64,000 nucleotides of DNA, from positions 110,867-174,866 of the forward strand of contig CAKQSV010000003.1 in NCBI GenBank assembly GCA_934273635.1. Reading direction: 5' to 3'. The position numbers were made by a program, and so were the translations under genes. The notes beneath the pieces were generated by a model, which saw only the letters and a list, made by a program, of their open reading frames with translations, made no database searches and was not told the origin of the DNA. Positions 44,420 through 52,323 of the stretch are shown piece after piece. Numbering within the stretch: the first letter of the stretch is position 1; each line of letters opens with the position of its first letter. This stretch comes from an uncultured Alphaproteobacteria bacterium. Its GTDB lineage: Bacteria; Pseudomonadota; Alphaproteobacteria; RF32; CAG-239.

Positions 44420-45304
44420 CTATCCCGCGTCGATGCCAAAAAACATTTTGGCAACCCAACCGATGAGGAACGAAATCAACGCCACGGAAAGGCTGATACC
44501 CGACATCTCAAAAAACTTGGGCAAAAACTTTTCACTGCGTACCACGGCAATATAAAAGTTAAACGCCGCAATCAGCAAAATCACCACCAAAATCATGCAC
44601 CCGAGCGCAGACACAAACATATTCTCGGGCATGAGCAGATAAGGCAGCACCAAAAACACCACGGTGAACAAATAGGTTATGCCGGTATAAACACTAGCAG
44701 TCAGCGCCTTAGGGTTGCCGTCGGCGCGCTCGGCCAGATAGTTTGACGCCGCCATGGACAAGGTTGCGGCAATGCCGGTGATGATTCCGGCCATGGCAAT
44801 CAGCGATGTATTCATCAGCACAAAAGTTAAACCGGCAATGGTCCCAGTCAACTCCACAAGTGCGTCGTTCAAACCCAATACCATAGCGCCAACATAATTT
44901 AACCGCTCTTCGTCAAGCATATCTATCAGGCATTTTTCGTGCTCTTTTTCCTGTTGGATAATTTGTTCGGTCTCGGGAATTTCTTTGTGCAGTTGCTCCA
45001 AGCTCTGCGCACCTTTATATTCATGCAGTTCCAACAGCTTAATCACAAAAGTGTAGCCAAACAACATAATCAGCAGTTTATACCACCAAATCGCCGCATA
45101 ATTCGGCTTGACCGCCTGCTTGGTGTAAGACTTCCAAACTTCGGCGTGGCAGGCCTCTTCCTGCGCAATACGGATGAGCACGGCGCGGTTCTTTTTGTCG
45201 CTCACTTTGGCGGCAAAGTAGTTATAGATAATCGAACTGGTCAGCTCGTCTTTTTGGAACTTGAGCATTAGTCGTTTTGAAGTTTCCGAATAGGTTTGGG
45301 TCAT
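44420..45304 (-). CDS. mbfA: Ferritin-like/VIT1 membrane fusion protein (MbfA-type)
   Basis: 294 residues. The N-terminal half is a ferritin-like four-helix region with iron-ligand patterns such as IAQEEACHAEVWKSY and LHKEIPETEQIIQQEKEHEK (about 45-130). The C-terminal half is a VIT1/CCC1 transporter with GAMVLGLNDALVELTG, AASNYLAERADG and three further helices. In other alphaproteobacteria MbfA exports excess iron. Placed 15 bp after feoB, it would pair uptake with detoxification. MbfA assignment is by architecture. Confidence 0.85.
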   Translation of the reverse strand: MTQTYSETSKRLMLKFQKDELTSSIIYNYFAAKVSDKKNRAVLIRIAQEEACHAEVWKSYTKQAVKPNYAAIWWYKLLIMLFGYTFVIKLLELHEYKGAQSLEQLHKEIPETEQIIQQEKEHEKCLIDMLDEERLNYVGAMVLGLNDALVELTGTIAGLTFVLMNTSLIAMAGIITGIAATLSMAASNYLAERADGNPKALTASVYTGITYLFTVVFLVLPYLLMPENMFVSALGCMILVVILLIAAFNFYIAVVRSEKFLPKFFEMSGISLSVALISFLIGWVAKMFFGIDAG

Positions 45305-45319
45305 ATTATTATCCTTATA

Positions 45320-47677
45320 TTAAAACATCAGGTTGCCGAGGCTGAACACAGTGAACGCCACCAACCACGCCACGGTACACTGTACCAGAATAATCAGCAC
45401 CGCGCTGCCGGCGCCAAGCTCTTTTTTGACGGTGGCAATGGCGGCCACACACGGCGTGTAGAGCAGAGAAAACACCAAAAACGCAAAGCCGCTCAACGGT
45501 GTGAGCAAGGTTTTGATTTGCGCCACATCGCCGCCCAACAACACACTCAGGGTGCTGACAACGCTTTCTTTGGCGGCAAATCCGGTTAAAAACGCCGTGG
45601 AAACCCGCCAATCGTCAATCCCGAGCGGTACAAATATCGGGGTGATGAGGCGACCGATAAAGCTGATTATGCTTTGCTCGGAGGACGGCACCACGTTTAA
45701 CCTAATATCAAACGTTTGCAAAAACCAGATAATAACCGTGGCTGCAAAAATAATGGTAAAGGCTTTGGTGATAAAATACTTGGCCTTAAAGTAAATCAGG
45801 TGCCAAACGTTTTTCAGCTCAGGCAGACGGTAATCAGGCAGTTCCATAACAAAAGGCACAGCCTCACCCCTGAAGAAAAAGGTTTTAAGCAACAGCGCCA
45901 ACAGCAGACCGACCAATATACCCAAGGCATAAAGGCTGATAATGACAATGGCTTGGTGCTCGGCAAAAAACGCCGCCGTCAGCAAAACATAAATCGGCAA
46001 TTTGGCCGAACAGCTCATAAACGGCGTTAAGAATATGGTCATTTTACGATCACGCTCGGAAGGCAGAGTCCGCGCCGCCATAATCGCCGGCACCGAACAG
46101 CCGAATCCTATAAGCATGGGCACAAAGCTACGACCGGAAAGCCCGACCTTGCGCAACAGTTTATCCATAACAAACGCCACGCGCGCCATATAGCCGCTGT
46201 CTTCAAGCATGGAGAGCAAAAAGAACAAAATGACGATAATCGGCAAAAAGCTCAACACACTACCCACTCCGGCGATTACACCGTCAACCATTAATGAGGT
46301 AACAACCGGATTCATCCGATAGTTTTCAAGCCCATGGCGCACACCTTCGCCAAACATTTCTATCAGCGCCTCAAGCATATCGGAGCACCAGGTTCCTATC
46401 GGACCGAACGAAATATAAAAAACCAAAGCCATAAGCAACACAAACACCGGCAGCGCCGTAAATTTTCCGGTTAGGATTTTATCGAGCTTTTCACTACGGC
46501 GGCGCTCGCGGTTTTCTTCCGGCTTATAAACGTAGCGACGGCAAATTTGTTCAATAAACGCAAAGCGCATATCCGCAATCGCCGACTGTCTGTCCAAACC
46601 GCTCTCTTTTTCCATTTGCGCAATAATATTTTCTATCACTTTGCGCTCATCTTTGCTCAAATCAAGTGCCTTGTTCACCAACTCATCACCCTCAACCAGT
46701 TTGGCGGCGGCAAATTTGGCAGGAACACCGACCTTTTGCGTGTGAGGCTCTATCAGGTGGTTAATGGCATGAATACAACGGTGCACGGCGCCGTCATCAT
46801 GTCCGCAATAGCCGCAGACATCAATTTTATCAGGAACCTCGCGATAACGCGCCACATTAACCACATGATCAAGCAGTTCGTCTATACCCTCGTTTTGGGC
46901 AGCAGAAATCGCCACCACCGGCGCGCCGAGCGACTGTTCAAGCCCGTTAAGATCTATCACGCCGCCGTTCAGGTTGACCTCGTCCATCATGTTGAGCGCC
47001 ACTACCATGGGGATGTTCAGCCCCAGGAGCTGTGTGGTTAAAAACAAATTGCGTTCCAGATTAGAGGCGTCGACAATATTAATAATCGCATCGGGCTTTT
47101 CTTTGAGCAAAAAGTCGCGCGTGACAACCTCCTCCGACGAATAAGTCGACAGCGAATAAATCCCCGGCAGATCGGTAATGCTGACATTGTTAAAGCCTTT
47201 TATCATGCCGTCGCTGCGTTCCACCGTAACGCCGGGGAAGTTGCCGACATGGCAGTTGGCGCCGGTCAGGCGGTTAAACAGAGTGGTTTTGCCCGAGTTT
47301 TGGTTGCCTATCAACGCCAAGCGGATATTTTGGCTTTCGGGGATAATCTCGCCACAGCTCTTCATTTGCAGCTCAGACTTTTCACCCTTGCGGGTACAGA
47401 TATCTTCCTTATTCGGATTGCAATTCACGACGGCGGGGACGGTTTTGCTCACCTCTCCGACCTCAATTTGCGCGGCGTCTGCCAAGCGCAGAGTGAGTTT
47501 GTAGCCCCTGACCTTGATTTCTATCGGATCCCCCAGTGGCGCGGTTTTAACAAAAGAGACCGTGGTTTTTGGGGTTAAACCCATATCCAGAAAATGGCGG
47601 CGCAACTTTTCTTCCCGACATGACAATTTGAGAATTTTGGCGCTTTGCCCCGCTTTTAGCTTGTTTAATGTTGTCAT
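45320..47677 (-). CDS. feoB: Ferrous iron transporter, FeoA-FeoB fusion
   Basis: 785 residues. An N-terminal FeoA (SH3-like) domain (about 1-76, RRHFLDMGLTPKTTV, PIEIKVRGYKLTLR) is joined by a linker with four cysteines to FeoB. The G domain has G1 GNQNSGKT (124-131), G3 DLPGIYSL and G4 NMMD. The membrane part has the two gates GFGCSVPAIMAARTL and later FAAKESVVSTL. It imports Fe(II). Usually FeoA is a separate gene; here it is fused. mbfA follows directly. Confidence 0.95.
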   Translation of the reverse strand: MTTLNKLKAGQSAKILKLSCREEKLRRHFLDMGLTPKTTVSFVKTAPLGDPIEIKVRGYKLTLRLADAAQIEVGEVSKTVPAVVNCNPNKEDICTRKGEKSELQMKSCGEIIPESQNIRLALIGNQNSGKTTLFNRLTGANCHVGNFPGVTVERSDGMIKGFNNVSITDLPGIYSLSTYSSEEVVTRDFLLKEKPDAIINIVDASNLERNLFLTTQLLGLNIPMVVALNMMDEVNLNGGVIDLNGLEQSLGAPVVAISAAQNEGIDELLDHVVNVARYREVPDKIDVCGYCGHDDGAVHRCIHAINHLIEPHTQKVGVPAKFAAAKLVEGDELVNKALDLSKDERKVIENIIAQMEKESGLDRQSAIADMRFAFIEQICRRYVYKPEENRERRRSEKLDKILTGKFTALPVFVLLMALVFYISFGPIGTWCSDMLEALIEMFGEGVRHGLENYRMNPVVTSLMVDGVIAGVGSVLSFLPIIVILFFLLSMLEDSGYMARVAFVMDKLLRKVGLSGRSFVPMLIGFGCSVPAIMAARTLPSERDRKMTIFLTPFMSCSAKLPIYVLLTAAFFAEHQAIVIISLYALGILVGLLLALLLKTFFFRGEAVPFVMELPDYRLPELKNVWHLIYFKAKYFITKAFTIIFAATVIIWFLQTFDIRLNVVPSSEQSIISFIGRLITPIFVPLGIDDWRVSTAFLTGFAAKESVVSTLSVLLGGDVAQIKTLLTPLSGFAFLVFSLLYTPCVAAIATVKKELGAGSAVLIILVQCTVAWLVAFTVFSLGNLMF

Positions 47678-47819
47678 TTTCAGCCTGCCGAAAAAAATTT
47701 TTCAATCGGCGAAAAGATATAACGTCTCACAGGTTTTGTCAAACAATATAAGTGTTGATTATTGCCTTTCGTAATGTTACATATAATTCTGAATTTAATA
47801 ACTTATCGGAGGCAAATTA

Positions 47820-48548
47820 ATGGAAACAAATTTGAAACTTCGCACTGCCAGCGTTATTTTAGGTTTAGGCATTGCTTTGGGTGGGTTCTTCCCCGGGTAT
47901 TACTATTATCTGAGCCAAAAAGAAAACAGCACCGTCACGGTTAAGGGGTTGGCTGAAATGGATGTTAAGGCTAATTTGGCGGTTTGGAACATTAAGTTTA
48001 AGACCACCGGCAGCGACCTTAACGCCGTTCAACAAAAAATGGAAAACGACCTGCGGTTGGTAACCTCTTTTCTGCGGGAAAAAGGCTTTAAAAACCAAGA
48101 AATCATCGTGGGCAAAATCAACACCAACGACCTGATGACCAATCCTTATCGTGATGAAAAAGCCACCGACTCAAGATATATTCTCGACCAGACAGTGACG
48201 GTGCGTTCCGAAAATGTTGACGGCACCGACGCCGCCCTGCGCGAAATTGGAACATTGGTCTCGCAAGGGGTGATTTTTGACAGTCAGGATTATCAATATC
48301 CGGTATCATACCTGTTTACGGGCATTAACCAGATTAAACCGCAAATGCTTGAAGAATCTACACGCAACGCTAAACAAGCCGCTGAAGAATTTGCCAAAAG
48401 CTCAGACAGCAAAGTTGGCAAAATAAAAACCGCCAATCAGGGTGTGTTCTCTATTTTGCCGCGCGAACAAACCCCCGGCGCCAGCGAATCCGCGCAAATC
48501 AACAAAACGGTCAGAGTGGTTTCGACCATTGTTTATTATCTGGAGTAG
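47820..48548 (+). CDS. SIMPL-domain (DUF541) periplasmic protein
   Basis: 242 residues. One N-terminal membrane helix or uncleaved signal (about 8-30), then the SIMPL domain with STVTVKGLAEMDVKANLAVW, DQTVTVRSENVDG and QDYQYPVSYLFTGIN. The related Rickettsia/E. coli YggE-type proteins are linked to oxidative stress, but no activity is established. GGAGG lies before the ATG. Divergent from feoB. Confidence 0.88.
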   Translation: METNLKLRTASVILGLGIALGGFFPGYYYYLSQKENSTVTVKGLAEMDVKANLAVWNIKFKTTGSDLNAVQQKMENDLRLVTSFLREKGFKNQEIIVGKINTNDLMTNPYRDEKATDSRYILDQTVTVRSENVDGTDAALREIGTLVSQGVIFDSQDYQYPVSYLFTGINQIKPQMLEESTRNAKQAAEEFAKSSDSKVGKIKTANQGVFSILPREQTPGASESAQINKTVRVVSTIVYYLE

Positions 48549-48571
48549 TCTCCTCGCCTGCTTTATCTCAT

Positions 48572-48603
48572 AACGGCTGTTGCTTCGGCTCAGCCGTTTT
48601 TTT
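48572..48603 (+). terminator. Terminator of the SIMPL gene
   Basis: Stem AACGGCTG/CAGCCGTT followed by a run of T. From here to 48843 no gene is seen. Confidence 0.85.
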
Positions 48604-48843
48604 GTGCTTTTATGTTCTCTGCAAATGTCAAGTTTATGGTTTTAAAATATCGAAACCATAAAGTTGAAGTAAGAAAAAAAATTACCAAAATCAGCCGCAT
48701 GGAGGCGGCGTTTGGGGCGGGTTAGGTTTTGCGGTTGAGGAACAAGTGGTCTTTTTCTTCCCTGAGGGCGGGGTTGTAGACTTAAAAAAATATTTCTGAT
48801 TCAGGAAGATAAAAGCGAGAGGAGAAATCTTTTCGCTTTTTGC

Positions 48844-48967
48844 TTGATTTTTGTCAAATTGGTGATTATAGTCAGAGCAATTTTATATTTTTAAGTAATT
48901 ATTATGTCTGATTAGCAAAGGTGTTTGTTATTTCAGACTTTTGTCTAATTAATAAAATTTTATTCAT
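48844..48967 (+). promoter_or_regulatory. Promoter and leader of the five-residue-repeat gene
   Basis: TTGATT (48844-48849) and TTATAG (48866-48871), 16-bp spacer. The leader is about 90 bases, contains a three-codon ORF (ATGTCTGATTAG at 48903) and a possible TCTGA/TCAGA pairing, and has an AT-rich run before the ATG but no ribosome site. Confidence 0.45.
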
Positions 48968-49828
48968 ATGAAGAAAGCAAGTAGAGCTAAGGAGATTCAT
49001 CCCATTGTTGCGCCAAAGGTCGAAAAGGCCGCTGTTGTTTTGATGATGCCCGAGGGCAGATTCAACGCGTTTGGTTATGATGACGAAGGTTATGATCGAG
49101 AAGGATATGACTGTATGGGTTATAATCGTGACGGAGTCAATCGCTCGGGTGAGAAAAAGGCTATTGTTCCGGTAAAGGCGTATGACGCCGACGGCTATGA
49201 CAAAAACAGTTATGAGTATTTCAACCCTTTTGACACTTTTGATCACGAAGGCTATGGTCTTGATGGCTATAACCGAAAGGGTTTCAATAAGTTTGGTTGG
49301 GATAAGGCTGGCTTTGACGAAGACGGTTTGGATGCTGATGGCTTTAGACGCGATGGCTATAACTTAGCAGGTTTCGATCGCAATGGTTATGATCGTTGCG
49401 GCTATGACGAGAACGGTTTGGATGCTGATGGCTATGATCGTTGGGGCAATGACAAGGACGGCTATGACAAAGACGGCTTTGATATTGATGGTTTCGGACG
49501 CGACGGCTACAACCGCAACGGTTTCGACCGTCGAGGATTCAACAAGTTCGGATTAGACCAACACGGCTTTGATGTTGATGGTATCAATAGCGAAGGCTAT
49601 GACCGCAACGGTTTCGACAAGAACGGTTATGATCAAGAAGGGTTCGACAAGGACGGGTTTAATGTCAAGGGTTTTGACCGAGAAGGGTTCAACAGGGATG
49701 GTTTTAATGCTCAGGGTTATGACCGAGACGGTTTTGACCGCGATGGCTTGAACAAGCAAGGTCTTGACCGTTATGACGTTATGGCTCAGGATTATGCCGA
49801 CACTCACTCCCTACTTTTTGGCTTTTAG
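48968..49828 (+). CDS. Five-residue tandem repeat protein (G-[YFL]-[DN]-x-x)
   Basis: 286 residues. After a short start (about 1-34) without signal peptide, units of five residues Gly-Tyr/Phe-Asp/Asn-x-x run at 36-61 and then about 35 times without a break at about 91-265 (for example GYDKDGFDIDGFGRDGYNRN). The variable pair is often Arg/Lys/Glu-Asp. The Asp-x-Asp-Gly spacing recalls calcium-binding repeats and suggests a regular coil or helix of strands. The end is ADTHSLLFGF. I do not recognise a named family. Own promoter and a shared terminator; no Shine-Dalgarno site. Confidence 0.85.
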   Translation: MKKASRAKEIHPIVAPKVEKAAVVLMMPEGRFNAFGYDDEGYDREGYDCMGYNRDGVNRSGEKKAIVPVKAYDADGYDKNSYEYFNPFDTFDHEGYGLDGYNRKGFNKFGWDKAGFDEDGLDADGFRRDGYNLAGFDRNGYDRCGYDENGLDADGYDRWGNDKDGYDKDGFDIDGFGRDGYNRNGFDRRGFNKFGLDQHGFDVDGINSEGYDRNGFDKNGYDQEGFDKDGFNVKGFDREGFNRDGFNAQGYDRDGFDRDGLNKQGLDRYDVMAQDYADTHSLLFGF

Positions 49829-49844
49829 GCTTTAAGCTACACAC

Positions 49845-49882
49845 AAAAAATCCCAAACTCATTTTCGAGTTTGGGATTTTTT
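49845..49882. terminator. Bidirectional terminator
   Basis: AAAAAATCCCAAACTC/GAGTTTGGGATTTTTT, a perfect 16-bp stem serving the convergent genes at 48968 and 49885. Confidence 0.95.
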
Positions 49883-49884
49883 CT

Positions 49885-50856
49885 TTAAGCCTTAAATGTT
49901 TGTCCGTCACCGCACAAAATCTCAGAGCGGTCGAAGTCTATGGCATCAATATCACCACGGAAAACTTCGCGAAGCGCCTGCTCTTTGCTGTCATACGCGT
50001 GAACAACAGACTCTCTGGTTTCTTCATCATAGTGAAAAGCAACCTTACCGGCCTTAGACAATATGGTCGGACAGCTTGTTCCCTCAACGTAGGTCCCGTC
50101 CTTTTTCGGAAGCAGAACACGCAACGTTTTATCATCATGAATAATGATTTCGCGGGTTTCAAGGCAAACATTAACCGACTTTTGGTCATCGTTGTACCGC
50201 AGAGAATATGCTCGATAAACATTTTTGTTCTGCACCACAACGGTCGCCTGCGTCTTCTTACCGGCATTAAGCACACACACTTTTTTACCCATAAAGAAAC
50301 TGTCGCAGTTGAGATGTTCAACATCATTGTCACCTACCAGAATAATCGCTCTTGAAATGGATTTTTCCTTAAGATAAACACCAACACAAAGTCTTTTACC
50401 GAGGTAAATCCCTGACGCAAATTTACCTATGCAATCAGGGTCATAAAGGTGAGCCTCTTCCTCAGACCAAAGAACCAGACGGCGAGCTTTGCCGTGTTCT
50501 TTGATGATTTTATACCCTAGACAATCCCACTCATGAACCGAACCATGATTCTTCTGCACATAAATTTTGCGGTGGTTGTCCGACATTTTATAGACATAAA
50601 CCTTAATCTGCTGACCAAATTTTTCGCCTTGCAAAACAGCATAATCTCCGGCACAGCAAATCTCACACAAAATCCATGCAAACGCAAGCAAATAGCCTAA
50701 AATACCGGCAGCTTGCGGAACCTCCTCGTTCATGACGTACCCCATTGTGTATATCACAAGCAATACAAGGATAATCACGGCATAAGACCAACCAAAGTAA
50801 ACCCATGCGGACTTATCAAACAGACGTGACAACTTAAATGATTTTAATGTATTCAT
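49885..50856 (-). CDS. Orphan 323-aa membrane protein
   Basis: Two membrane helices close to the N-terminus (about 19-41 and 50-70) are followed by a long soluble strand-rich domain of about 240 residues (KIYVQKNHGSVHEWDCLGYK, AIILVGDNDVEHLNCD, VCLETREIIIHDDKTLRVLL). No family recognised. It is convergent with the repeat-protein gene and shares its terminator. The leader carries the exact 14-mer seen before the 98-aa gene and lacks a ribosome site. Confidence 0.7.
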   Translation of the reverse strand: MNTLKSFKLSRLFDKSAWVYFGWSYAVIILVLLVIYTMGYVMNEEVPQAAGILGYLLAFAWILCEICCAGDYAVLQGEKFGQQIKVYVYKMSDNHRKIYVQKNHGSVHEWDCLGYKIIKEHGKARRLVLWSEEEAHLYDPDCIGKFASGIYLGKRLCVGVYLKEKSISRAIILVGDNDVEHLNCDSFFMGKKVCVLNAGKKTQATVVVQNKNVYRAYSLRYNDDQKSVNVCLETREIIIHDDKTLRVLLPKKDGTYVEGTSCPTILSKAGKVAFHYDEETRESVVHAYDSKEQALREVFRGDIDAIDFDRSEILCGDGQTFKA

Positions 50857-50924
50857 AATAATGTTTTTAAATTAATAATATTTTTTCTGCCAATTATCAT
50901 AGCGCAAAATTGCGATTTTTTCAA
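50857..50924 (-). promoter_or_regulatory. Promoter and leader without Shine-Dalgarno for the 323-aa gene
   Basis: TTGAAA (50924-50919) and TATGAT (50901-50896), 17-bp spacer. Leader motif ATTATTAATTTAAA at 50879-50866, nine bases before the ATG. Confidence 0.6.
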
Positions 50925-50961
50925 GCACTAATCCAAAATTTTGTCTATGAAGATATTTTTA

Positions 50962-50990
50962 TTGCATTGAGGTAAAATATCTGCCATACT
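50962..50990 (+). promoter_or_regulatory. Promoter of a candidate small RNA
   Basis: TTGCAT (50962-50967), 17-bp spacer, CATACT (50985-50990). No plus-strand gene follows, only a terminator. Confidence 0.5.
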
Positions 50991-50996
50991 TTGTGT

Positions 50997-51071
50997 GATT
51001 GAGGTGTTGTTTTTGAGGGATGATACTTTGACGGGCTTGTACTGGTAGTTTTATCAGTACAAGCTTTTTTT
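50997..51071 (+). ncRNA. Candidate small RNA of about 75 nt
   Basis: A promoter-like sequence and a strong intrinsic terminator bracket 75 bases without ORF. The terminator is GCTTGTACTG/CAGTACAAGC (51035-51044 and 51055-51064) with seven T after it. The hairpin has its T-run only on the plus strand, yet no plus-strand gene lies upstream of it after 49828. The 5' part is G/U-rich and mostly unpaired, as in base-pairing sRNAs. No known RNA family is recognised. Confidence 0.5.
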
Positions 51072-51115
51072 GCTTTCAGCTTCAAACACTGCAGATTTTT
51101 AGACAAAATCAAAGA

Positions 51116-51877
51116 TTAATCGTGATTATAAATTTTGTGCCGCAACTTTTTGCGAATCCGGCGATTGGGGATGCAATAAAGCAGTTTTCGCGCCGGTTTA
51201 AACCACCATGGCTGACGGAGTTTGAACCGTCCGAAAGCCTGCTCGCCCAGAGCCATATTTCCCATAACATCTGACAACGGATTACCTGTTTTGTTGCTAA
51301 ACATATTGTAGCGGATTCTGATGATGTTGTCCGAGAGCTGCTCCTCAGTGATATCGCTCAGGTTTTTATCATTTTCCACCACCAGAATATCCACCCGCTG
51401 CTTGGGGAACTTTTGCGCCAGTTGCCGCTGTGCCTCTATAATCTGCTCGGTCTCTAACCAATCTTGCGCGCAAAACCACACAAACAAAACCTTTTGGGCT
51501 TTTGCGATGCGGCGATAAAGACGCCCAATGCGGCGCTGATATTTCTCCCGCACCGCAGGATAAGACTCGTTCAAAGGTATGCCGATCGGAAAGTCATGTA
51601 AAAACAAAAAACCGTTTTGAGTGTTGCGATAATAATCACAGCTGCGGTCGGATTTTTCCTCATCTTCTTTGGGGGTAAATTGCAACTTTTGCAGATCTAA
51701 AAAGCCGGCAAAATCGTTCACAATAGTGCGGATATGCTCATCAAACGAGGCGCAGAAGTTCCAATCAAACGGCAGAGAGGCATATTGCAGCTTACACCGC
51801 CGCAAAAACCCGCTGCACCCGCAATTCACCCCAATCGAGGCTATTAAGTCGTATGATTTTTTTTGCACTTTTGCCAA
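51116..51877 (-). CDS. Papain-like cysteine peptidase-type protein (DUF1796-like)
   Basis: 253 residues from a TTG at 51877; a GTG three codons later is better placed after AAGG and may be the real start. Motifs: IASIGVNCGCSGFLRR (likely active Cys19) and SLPFDWNF (35-42), then FLHDFPIG, VLFVWFCAQDWL and RVDILVVENDKN. The C-terminus has KLLYCIPNRRIRKKLRHKIY, matching a basic IPxxxxRxxxR motif of glycan enzymes. Last gene of the glycan cluster. Activity unproven for the family. Confidence 0.7.
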   Translation of the reverse strand: MAKVQKKSYDLIASIGVNCGCSGFLRRCKLQYASLPFDWNFCASFDEHIRTIVNDFAGFLDLQKLQFTPKEDEEKSDRSCDYYRNTQNGFLFLHDFPIGIPLNESYPAVREKYQRRIGRLYRRIAKAQKVLFVWFCAQDWLETEQIIEAQRQLAQKFPKQRVDILVVENDKNLSDITEEQLSDNIIRIRYNMFSNKTGNPLSDVMGNMALGEQAFGRFKLRQPWWFKPARKLLYCIPNRRIRKKLRHKIYNHD

Positions 51878-51906
51878 CCTTACTCAACTCCTTTGGGCTA
51901 AACGTC

Positions 51907-52323
51907 TTAGCGTTTCAGCTCCTCTCTTATAGCGGTTGTGGAGCGAATTGGCAACAAATTTTTGGGGATACGGTTACTAACAACGTAGCGAATTCCCAAA
52001 CTCTCAACAAATTGGCGCTTTTCCGGACTGTCGCCATCTGCGTTTACAAAAAAGATATCCGGACGAATAGTCTTTATTTCTGCGCTAAAATCGAGTTTTC
52101 CTGAGCCTTGGGCTATAAATGCCTGATGAACAAAACGAATAGAGGACACCATATACAGCCGCTCTCGCTCGTTATACAGTGTTTTGCGGTGTTTCAGCTC
52201 CTCAACCGTTTTGTCTGAGCCAACCGAAACATATAAATCACCATAAGACGACGCCTCTTCAAAAAAACGAATATGACCGCTGTGCAAAACATCAAAACAG
52301 CCGGAAACAAAAACTTTAACCAT
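51907..52323 (-). CDS. Cytidylyltransferase-like nucleotidyltransferase (TagD/RfaE-C type)
   Basis: 138 residues. The nucleotide-binding HSGH at 14-17 in GCFDVLHSGHIRFFEEA, and RSTTAIRE near the end (the family RTxGISTT-like site), define the family. Members activate glycerol 3-phosphate or sugar phosphates with CTP or ATP. Position in a glycan cluster suggests it makes a nucleotide-activated building block; which one cannot be told. It overlaps the preceding glycosyltransferase gene by eight bases. Confidence 0.88.
   Translation of the reverse strand: MVKVFVSGCFDVLHSGHIRFFEEASSYGDLYVSVGSDKTVEELKHRKTLYNERERLYMVSSIRFVHQAFIAQGSGKLDFSAEIKTIRPDIFFVNADGDSPEKRQFVESLGIRYVVSNRIPKNLLPIRSTTAIREELKR

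Noticed and set aside
49036..49770. Possible CRISPR-like or satellite array (15-bp periodicity)
   Set aside because: The periodicity follows codons of the five-residue protein repeat; units are adjacent without spacers and vary at third positions.
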